A DNA stretch of 64,000 nucleotides from positions 1 to 64,000 of the forward strand of contig NZ_JAVAMO010000009.1 of NCBI RefSeq assembly GCF_030758345.1. The letters are read 5' to 3'. Under the pieces are notes generated by a model. It was not told the origin of the DNA and ran no database searches. It saw nothing but the letters and a program-made list of their open reading frames with translations. This document shows, piece by piece, positions 59,501 to 64,000 of the stretch. How positions within the stretch are numbered: the first letter of the stretch is position 1; every line of letters starts with the position of its first letter. A program made the position numbers and the translations under genes. This stretch comes from Ruegeria discodermiae (lineage in GTDB: Bacteria > Pseudomonadota > Alphaproteobacteria > Rhodobacterales > Rhodobacteraceae).

Positions 59501-60087
59501 GTATAAAGGACACGCGCACCCGCAGGGGAGGTGGTATCTAGCTCCAGCGACCTTGCGTCGAAATTCGCGGTCCCGGCACCCTGAACCCAGTTCTGGCCGC
59601 CATCGTCTGAAATCCAGACACCACGGCTCGTCGCGGCATAGACGATCTGCGAATTTGCCGGATCAACAATGATCGAATTGACATTGCGGTTCGCAAAATC
59701 ATCCGCGTTGCCATCATTGCCCTCGGGATAACCCGAGCCGAGCAGGATCCAGCTTGACCCGCCATCACGGGATTTGAATATGCCGACCCTCTGCTGCACC
59801 GAGACAGCGGCGCGCGTGCTTGTGCCGACATAGATCACATCGGTGTCGCCCGGGTCGATGGCCACGCAATTGGGTTCTCCGATCGCCAGACACAGTTCTT
59901 CGTCAAAAAGAGCCAGCCAGGTCGCGCCTCCATCTCCGGTTTTCCAGACGCCGCCATCGGCGGTGCCGATATAGACGATGTCCGGATCGCTGGGATGTGT
60001 TGCGATTGATGTAACCAGACCGTTATCTTCACGCCCGCCCGTGATCGGGCTGGGGCCAATGGGTTTCCAAACTGTTCCCGGGATCAT
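56497..60087 (-). CDS. 1196-residue Asp-box beta-propeller / Hydin-Ig protein with cysteine cluster
   Basis: Residues 1 to about 705 are a WD40/YVTN/BNR-type propeller with at least nine Asp-boxes (S-x-D-x-G-x-x-W), for example at 50-57, 106-113, 160-167, 206-213, 375-382 and 512-519. Residues about 710-1165 hold four ASPM/SPD-2/Hydin-type Ig repeats; the second and third share FGxVC and NNSGxCPL/SNSGKCPL. Inside the fourth is a cluster of 11 cysteines (1072-1112, including a CGCDCDCGCDCGC run) with flanking His, a possible metal site. No signal peptide or sialidase active site is seen. It overlaps genes on both sides by 4 nt. Function unknown. Confidence 0.85.
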   Translation of the reverse strand: MIPGTVWKPIGPSPITGGREDNGLVTSIATHPSDPDIVYIGTADGGVWKTGDGGATWLALFDEELCLAIGEPNCVAIDPGDTDVIYVGTSTRAAVSVQQRVGIFKSRDGGSSWILLGSGYPEGNDGNADDFANRNVNSIIVDPANSQIVYAATSRGVWISDDGGQNWVQGAGTANFDARSLELDTTSPAGARVLYTGISRQGVFQSTDGGANWAPIMTAATPAVAAVLGGGVVMGQVLARLAPPTSPPAAGGVQVIYAVIAHNVRGSTPDPIGLFMSTDQGATWTQQAAAGAAAATTFAGYCMTLAIDPASPGDGANDILYWGTQNQVRSSDSGANFSNISNGLHADTHAWGFFQPPAPATTTIYCGNDGGIFRSTDDGANWTALNSGGFQTTLIYNMDIKPGATGDVTVAGFQDNGHKRTNGALGWTSIGGADGWDIVYDGVTADRMLFTRNGGNPATRVRRSTDDGGSNNDVTPWAAGSAEDAFYLANLAADPGNDGIFYVASNANIWQSLDGGVTWRAIFPIGSGFITPRIAVSPTNGNNVVVSAGGQVFVSTNAMAATVGLPNGVTFTNITRNLPGRNVTRSTFDPNDETAIFCVLGGFATAFAPGHVFRTTIGGTQWADISPDVNVPFGAIALDGDETPSTIYAGCDLGVLRSVDRGNTWYVLDDLHFPNTPVTDIVVGRGSNVLRAATYGRGVFEFAKPEGPVIAVNLEDRFEFGTVCEGPVSLTLQVFNVGTDDLIIKSVQRILGSTAFSIEAFPSTPLSIAPGGEVDFTLTYTPSAPGATDLATIRIASNDPESPTVDLLASGEGGTAAAELSIADSGDFGEVCVGKFRDQGLVINNSGHCPLLVSGIASAAPEFFVPNTVSFPLKIAPGASMTLPLRYQPTAFGSDLSVITVSSNDLDSPAQLEVRGTAPPPRLVLSFADHGDFGKVCVDHFSDKTLVLSNSGKCPLTITAISSNSADFIVPQVLTFPIVIASGAAVPVSIRFQPTSFGPKAGTITVISDDPASPATIDLTGFAPSGKLTITGTGCFGGVELGTHALTTFAICNTGDCDLHVTKVGFKPPSRCEELAHCDSCGCDCDCGCDCGCQNDRYGKHKGKKRHCDQKCLNFKIVSNPFPATVKPGSCLDLIVKYTPTCNNSACCKLVVKSDDPDNKKVSIFVTGHLKRTLHSALKCWAGQELSDMIKAGKSC

Positions 60088-60425
60088 TTCTTGCCCTCCG
60101 CTCCGCCATTTGCATCGTCGTCGCCTCCGTCATCGTCGTCCGGAGGGGCAGGAGGGATGAAAGCGGGCTTGCCGCGAATGGCGCCGGGAAGTTTCTGGAA
60201 CTGTTCGACCGCGCGGGCATAGGCCTGTGATGAGGGTGTTTCGCCGCCTTCAAGCCGGTGTTTCAAAAAGGCTTCGTGAACATCAAGGTTTTCGGGTCCT
60301 TCGCCGATAGGCTCGTCATCGCCTCCGCCATCGCCATATCCCCGGCCGTTCCCACCGCCGGAGCCGCCCGAGCCCTTTTTCCTTGGTTTGCGTGTCTTTG
60401 GTTTGGTCGGTTTAGAATTCGCCAT
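60084..60425 (-). CDS. 113-residue low-complexity protein, unknown function
   Basis: Three zones are visible: a Lys/Arg/Pro/Thr-rich N-terminus (about 4-17), a Gly/Asp-rich linker (about 18-40) and a compact helical centre (about 48-85, DVHEAFLKHRLEGGETPSSQAYARAVEQFQ when read across two segments). An acidic tail with DDDD runs follows. It is the first gene of the operon with the 1196-residue protein (4-nt overlap). The charged, disordered ends and translational coupling suggest a binding partner, though no family is recognised. Confidence 0.65.
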   Translation of the reverse strand: MANSKPTKPKTRKPRKKGSGGSGGGNGRGYGDGGGDDEPIGEGPENLDVHEAFLKHRLEGGETPSSQAYARAVEQFQKLPGAIRGKPAFIPPAPPDDDDGGDDDANGGAEGKK

Positions 60426-60824
60426 GATCAGACGCTCCTCTGAAATTGAGGTTCTGAATAATGAGCGACATGGGTCTGGTGATCGAACGACCGATGCTAA
60501 AAATTCAAGAGCACAAGACGCGTTAGACGTGTGGGGTCGGTTCGATGTATTAGGGCCAGCTTTCGAAGATTGCTGTCACTCATTAACCTGGATTCGCGCA
60601 AATGAACGCGCATGAAAAATTGTAGTAACTCAAATTTATATGGGTAAATGGTAACATTCGGCCCCGATTTCGTCAAACGCCTCTCTGGAGTTGCGCAAGG
60701 TGTCGCCCGTCGGAGGAAGCGGTTTGGCTGCAACCTATGCAGGTTATCGCTTGTGTCAGAGAGGGTTAGCGCCTGTGGCCGGGTTTCCTTGGGAGGCGCT
60801 GTAAATTAGTTGGCAATGCCCGCG
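60426..60824. other. 399-nt non-coding stretch between frcK and the 113-residue gene
   Basis: This stretch is AT-richer than its surroundings in 60600-60660 and should carry the promoter of the 113-residue gene operon (minus strand). A hairpin of AGCGCCT (60768-60774) and AGGCGCT (60794-60800) lies just past the frcK stop and may help end frc transcription, although no U-run follows. AACCT-ATGC-AGGTT at 60732-60745 is a short palindrome. A 78-codon minus-strand frame inside it has no ribosome site or recognisable domain and is not called. Confidence 0.5.
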
Positions 60825-61457
60825 TCAGCCCGTTCTGACCGTCACGTCTGCGGGCAACATGGCCGCTGCGATGCTGCGGGCGTTTGCAATGTCATTCCGG
60901 GTTGCGCGGGCTGTGGCGTCCTCATGCGACAACCCGTGATCCAGCCACCTTTTGACAAGTCGTTCTTCGAGGATCGGCAAGGGAACCTCCAGGCGAACCG
61001 AAAAATCCCAGACCCTGTGCAGGTCGCGCCACTGAGGCGCGTCATAAAGCAGGTAGTTCCCCTCGATGATAACCGTATCGCAATGCGCACCCACTAGGCC
61101 GCCTCCAGCAATGGCGATGTCGCGGGCCCGGTCGAACGTCGGATAGAAGACCTCATCTTCCTCCTGCAGTCGGGTTGTCAGATGGGCAAAGCCGCTGACA
61201 TCAAAGGTCTCGGGCGCGCCCTTGCGGTCGAGCAAGCCGCGCGCGATCAGGGTCGGATTGTGCAGGTGAAACCCGTCCATGGGCACCACCTGAGTGTCAC
61301 ATCCGCTGATGGTGAGGCGCTCCGCAAGCGCGTCGGCCAATGTGGATTTGCCGCTGGCAGGCGCGCCTGCCAGCGCCACAAGGCGCCGCCGACCTGCACG
61401 GGGCGCGGCAAGGATGGACTCGACCAGCGTTGCGACCGGTGGATCTAGTGCCATCAT
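60825..61457 (-). CDS. frcK: FrcK-like P-loop kinase of the fructose importer operon
   Basis: A 210-residue P-loop NTPase of the uridine kinase/pantothenate kinase-like group. The Walker A is GAPASGKS (31-38). VPMDGFHLHNPTLIARG is the substrate region and DTVIIEGNYLL the Walker B-like strand. This matches FrcK of the rhizobial frcBCAK operon, whose exact substrate is not firmly known. The ATG overlaps the frcA stop by 4 nt. Confidence 0.83.
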   Translation of the reverse strand: MMALDPPVATLVESILAAPRAGRRRLVALAGAPASGKSTLADALAERLTISGCDTQVVPMDGFHLHNPTLIARGLLDRKGAPETFDVSGFAHLTTRLQEEDEVFYPTFDRARDIAIAGGGLVGAHCDTVIIEGNYLLYDAPQWRDLHRVWDFSVRLEVPLPILEERLVKRWLDHGLSHEDATARATRNDIANARSIAAAMLPADVTVRTG

Positions 61458-62221
61458 GCAGCTTCGGGCGCCTCTTTTGCGCCGGTCATGAAGGCGACAG
61501 CGTCGGACATGGTGTAGTCCTTGGGGTCGATCACGCAGAGCCGCTTGCCCAGCCGATGGACATGGATGCGGTCGGCAACCTCGAAGACATGGGGCATGTT
61601 GTGGCTGATCAGGATGATCGGGATGCCGCGCGATTTCACGTCCTGGATCAGTTCCAGCACCTTGCGGCTTTCCTTGACCCCCAGCGCGGCAGTGGGTTCG
61701 TCCAGGATGATGACCTTGGACCCGAAGGCCGCAGCACGGGCCACGGCGACGCCCTGACGTTGTCCACCCGACAGGGTTTCGACCGCCTGATTGATGTTCT
61801 GGATCGTCATCAATCCAAGCTCAGTCAGCTTGTCGCGGGCAAACTTCTCCATCGCGGCACGGTCGAGCTGGCGCAGGTATTTCCCACGCCAGCCGGGTTT
61901 GCGAATTTCGCGGCCCATGAACATGTTGTCGGCAATCGACAGGGCAGGGGACATGGCGAGGGTCTGGTAGACGGTCTCGATCCCTGCCTCGCGGGCTTCG
62001 ATCGGCGACGTGAACTGCACGTCCTGCCCTTCGAGCGTCACGGTGCCCTCATCCGGGATGACCGCGCCCGATACCGCCTTGATCAGTGAGCTTTTGCCCG
62101 CGCCATTGTCGCCGATCACGGCCAGGATTTCTCCGGGCATCAGATCGAAATCGCATCTGTCGAGCGCGGTGACCTTGCCGTAGCGCTTGACCAACCCACG
62201 GCCTTTCAGAATGGGTTCCAT
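61454..62221 (-). CDS. frcA: Sugar ABC transporter ATP-binding protein FrcA
   Basis: A 255-residue ABC ATPase with one nucleotide-binding domain, unlike the tandem RbsA type. The Walker A is GDNGAGKSSLIKA, the Q-loop VYQTLAMSPALSIADNMFMG, the signature LSGGQRQGVAVARA and the Walker B VIILDEPTAALG. The start at 62221 is fixed by TAATG, in which its ATG shares one base with the frcC stop; a longer frame to 62299 would run into frcC. It powers the fructose-type importer. Confidence 0.9.
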   Translation of the reverse strand: MEPILKGRGLVKRYGKVTALDRCDFDLMPGEILAVIGDNGAGKSSLIKAVSGAVIPDEGTVTLEGQDVQFTSPIEAREAGIETVYQTLAMSPALSIADNMFMGREIRKPGWRGKYLRQLDRAAMEKFARDKLTELGLMTIQNINQAVETLSGGQRQGVAVARAAAFGSKVIILDEPTAALGVKESRKVLELIQDVKSRGIPIILISHNMPHVFEVADRIHVHRLGKRLCVIDPKDYTMSDAVAFMTGAKEAPEAA

Positions 62222-63282
62222 TATGCCGCCACCTTTCTGATCCACTGGTCCACGGCAACAGCCGCGATGATGAGCGCGCCGATCAGCAGGAAGGTCCATT
62301 GCGCATCCGCACCCAGCAGGCGCAGGCCCAGAGTGAAGACCCCGACAATCAGCGCCCCAAAGAACGTGCCCAGGATCGAGCCGCGCCCGCCAAAGAGCGA
62401 GATACCCCCAATCACCACGGCGGTGATGCTTTCGATGTTGAGAAGCTGACCGGAAGTTGGCGAAACCGACCCGATCCGTCCGATCAGGGCCCAGCCCGCG
62501 AATGCGCAGATCAGACCCGCCAGTGCATAGACCGAGATCAGCGTCTTGCGCACGTCCACACCGGACAGTTCCGCCGCTTCGGGGTCATCACCCACTGCGT
62601 AGACGTGCCGACCCCAGGCGGTGTGGCGAAGCACATAGGCCAGCACAAGAACAAGGCAGATCAGAAAGATCACGCCGAGGGTGAACACCGCCCCGCCGAT
62701 ATTGACCTTGGCCCCCAGCAGTTGCAGCAGCGGGGCGTTATCCTCAATCTCCTGACTGCGGATGGTTTCGTTGGCCGAGTAGAGGAAATTGGCGGCCAGC
62801 ACGATCTGCCACATGCCCAGCGTGACGATGAAGGGTGGCAGTTTCATGACGGCAACCAGCCAGCCGTTGACGTAGCCGATGGCTGTACCAAAAGCGAGGC
62901 CGCAGAGGATCGAGATTTCCACCGGCATCCCGTAACGGAAGGTGAATTGCCCCATCACCACCGAGGAAATCACCGCGATCGCCCCGACGCTCAGATCGAT
63001 ACCAGCGGTCAGGATGACAAGGCTTTGCGCTGCCGCCACGATACCCACGATCTGCACCTGTTGCAGGATCAGCGTGAGCGCGAAGGGCGAGAAGAACTTG
63101 CTGCCCAGAAGGGCGCCGAAAATCACAACTGCCGCGAGCAGAACGATCAGCGGCACAAGGGCTGGCGTCGTATGCAATGCGTGGTGGAACCGACCGACCA
63201 GCCCCTTTTCGTGATCGTCGAAGGAAGCCACCTTGGCATCCGCGCTGGAGGCCGCAGCTTCGAAATTGTCCGACGGGGACAT
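62221..63282 (-). CDS. frcC: Sugar ABC transporter permease FrcC
   Basis: A 353-residue permease of the RbsC/AraH family with about ten helices. The signature is VILTAGIDLSVGAIAVISSVVMGQ, followed by the C-terminal ITAVVIGGISLFGGRGSILGTFFGALIVGV. It sits between frcB and frcA. A 95-nt gap with a large stem-loop separates it from frcB, suggesting lower expression than the binding protein. Confidence 0.9.
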   Translation of the reverse strand: MSPSDNFEAAASSADAKVASFDDHEKGLVGRFHHALHTTPALVPLIVLLAAVVIFGALLGSKFFSPFALTLILQQVQIVGIVAAAQSLVILTAGIDLSVGAIAVISSVVMGQFTFRYGMPVEISILCGLAFGTAIGYVNGWLVAVMKLPPFIVTLGMWQIVLAANFLYSANETIRSQEIEDNAPLLQLLGAKVNIGGAVFTLGVIFLICLVLVLAYVLRHTAWGRHVYAVGDDPEAAELSGVDVRKTLISVYALAGLICAFAGWALIGRIGSVSPTSGQLLNIESITAVVIGGISLFGGRGSILGTFFGALIVGVFTLGLRLLGADAQWTFLLIGALIIAAVAVDQWIRKVAA

Positions 63283-63319
63283 GGGTTTCCTCCCGGTAGT
63301 AGCAGTAGTTTTGGGTCCG

Positions 63320-63351
63320 TGTGGCGGGCGCGGTTCAGCACGCCCGCCACA
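63320..63351 (-). other. Stem-loop between frcB and frcC
   Basis: TGTGGCGGGCG (63320-63330) and CGCCCGCCACA (63341-63351) form a perfect 11-bp stem around a 10-nt loop. No U-run follows on the minus strand. In ABC importer operons such a hairpin just after the binding-protein gene typically protects that message from 3' decay, giving excess binding protein. Confidence 0.7.
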
Positions 63352-63377
63352 TTATGTTCAAGCGCTTGGGGTGCTTA

Positions 63378-64000
63378 TCAGCCCCAGCAGAGCTCGGTTC
63401 CCTTGGCCGTGTCAATGCTGTCAACGCCGTCGACAGGATTGTCGGTGACAAGGGATACACCGGTGTCAAAGAAATCCTTGCCGTCGGTAGCCTGCGGCTT
63501 GGTCCCATCCTTGGCCCAGGCTGCAATCGCCTCGATCCCCTTGGAGGCCATCAGCAGCGGATATTGTTGCGAGGTCGCGCCGATCACACCATCCTTGACG
63601 TTGTCGACACCGGGGCAACCGCCATCGACCGATACGATCAGAACGTCGTTTTCACGCCCGATATCCTTGAGCGCCTCATAGGCTCCGGCGGCGGCGGGCT
63701 CGTTGATGGTGTAGACCACGTTGATTGTCGGGTCCTTGGCCAGAAGGTTCTCCATCGCCTTGCGACCGCCTTCTTCGTTGCCTGCCGTGATGTCATTGCC
63801 GACAATGCGCGGATCGGTCTCATCGCCCCATTTGTTGGGATCGCCCAGATCGATGCCGAAGCCCTGCAGGAAGCCCTGATCGCGCAACACGCCAACGGTG
63901 GGCTGACTGACGGCCAGATCAAGCATCGCGATGCGGGCATTTGCGGCCTCATCGCCCAGCGCGGCGGCGGCCCATTGGCCAATCAGCTCACCAGCCAGGA
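63378..64000 (-). CDS. frcB: Sugar ABC transporter substrate-binding protein FrcB (partial, 5' end missing)
   Basis: The last 207 codons or so of a ribose/fructose-type periplasmic binding protein, running off the window end. Visible hallmarks are [70 protein letters not shown] and [14 protein letters not shown]. The signal peptide lies outside the window. It is the first gene of frcBCAK and would bind fructose or a related sugar in the periplasm. Confidence 0.88.
   Translation of the reverse strand, partial: LAGELIGQWAAAALGDEAANARIAMLDLAVSQPTVGVLRDQGFLQGFGIDLGDPNKWGDETDPRIVGNDITAGNEEGGRKAMENLLAKDPTINVVYTINEPAAAGAYEALKDIGRENDVLIVSVDGGCPGVDNVKDGVIGATSQQYPLLMASKGIEAIAAWAKDGTKPQATDGKDFFDTGVSLVTDNPVDGVDSIDTAKGTELCWG

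Noticed and set aside
56497-60087. Sialidase identity suggested by the Asp-boxes
   Set aside because: Asp-boxes occur in many propellers. No FRIP motif or catalytic Arg triad was seen, so an enzyme name is not justified.
60497-60733. A 78-codon minus-strand frame between frcK and the 113-residue gene
   Set aside because: It has no ribosome site, no recognisable domain and spans a region that looks like a promoter.
62299-63681. A 460-codon plus-strand frame opposite frcC and frcB
   Set aside because: It is antisense to well-conserved transporter genes and lacks any recognisable sequence feature.

Overview
This GC-rich window looks like a chromosomal segment from an alphaproteobacterium of the Rhodobacteraceae, most likely the Roseobacter group. 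The evidence is the combination of a complete N-methylglutamate (methylamine) pathway, a beta-hydroxyaspartate cycle operon with its IclR regulator, a membrane-bound cytochrome-type urate hydroxylase (PuuD), and a frcBCAK-type sugar importer. No tRNA, rRNA, CRISPR array, insertion sequence or prophage was recognised. Nearly every base belongs to tightly packed operons, many with 4-nt ATGA overlaps. All product names come from reading motifs and context; no database search was run.

Layout. (1) 1-11611, C1 and methylamine metabolism: the 3' end of folD, then on the minus strand mgsABC-gmaS, an XRE-cupin regulator, a divergent GlxA/AraC-type regulator, and mgdABCD. Methylamine is bound to glutamate (GmaS), moved to N-methylglutamate (MgsABC) and oxidised (MgdABCD), with the one-carbon unit passing to tetrahydrofolate and FolD. 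(2) 11770-33247, purine catabolism island: puuD, uraH, a puuE-uraD fusion, allA, two nucleobase permeases, allE, guaD and xdhABC. Paralogous LysR genes lie at both ends. In its middle is the beta-hydroxyaspartate cycle (bhcABCD with bhcR), which assimilates glyoxylate, the carbon end product of ureidoglycolate cleavage. Guanine can therefore be followed on paper to oxaloacetate, except that no separate enzyme for allantoate cleavage is visible.

(3) 33359-51751, a tungstate/formate dehydrogenase supercluster: a sensor kinase, a tungstate ABC importer (tupBCA), several accessory proteins of unknown function, a large Fe-S protein, a TorD-like chaperone, a small Tat protein, fdhABC, a WD40-cytochrome c fusion, a 41-residue membrane peptide and an NtrC-type response regulator without the GAFTGA loop. 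The least familiar protein is at 39000-39731. It reads as one lobe of a TupA-like tungstate-binding protein fused to a monohaem cytochrome c. (4) 51817-54937: a polar amino acid ABC importer and a glutathione transferase-like protein. (5) 54981-60425: a translationally coupled four-gene operon with no assigned function, holding a 1196-residue Asp-box/Hydin-Ig protein with a dense cysteine cluster, two small proteins and an MFS transporter. (6) 60825-64000: the frcBCAK sugar importer, with frcB cut by the window end.

The regions fit together. Methylamine oxidation feeds folate C1 units that can leave as formate for the periplasmic formate dehydrogenase, whose metal may be supplied by the Tup importer. 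Purine breakdown yields ammonia, urea and glyoxylate, and the beta-hydroxyaspartate cycle returns the glyoxylate to central metabolism. Several operons carry strong GC-rich stem-loops without long U-tracts between genes (bhcC/bhcD, fdhB/fdhC, permease/guaD, frcB/frcC), which suggests differential mRNA stability within operons.
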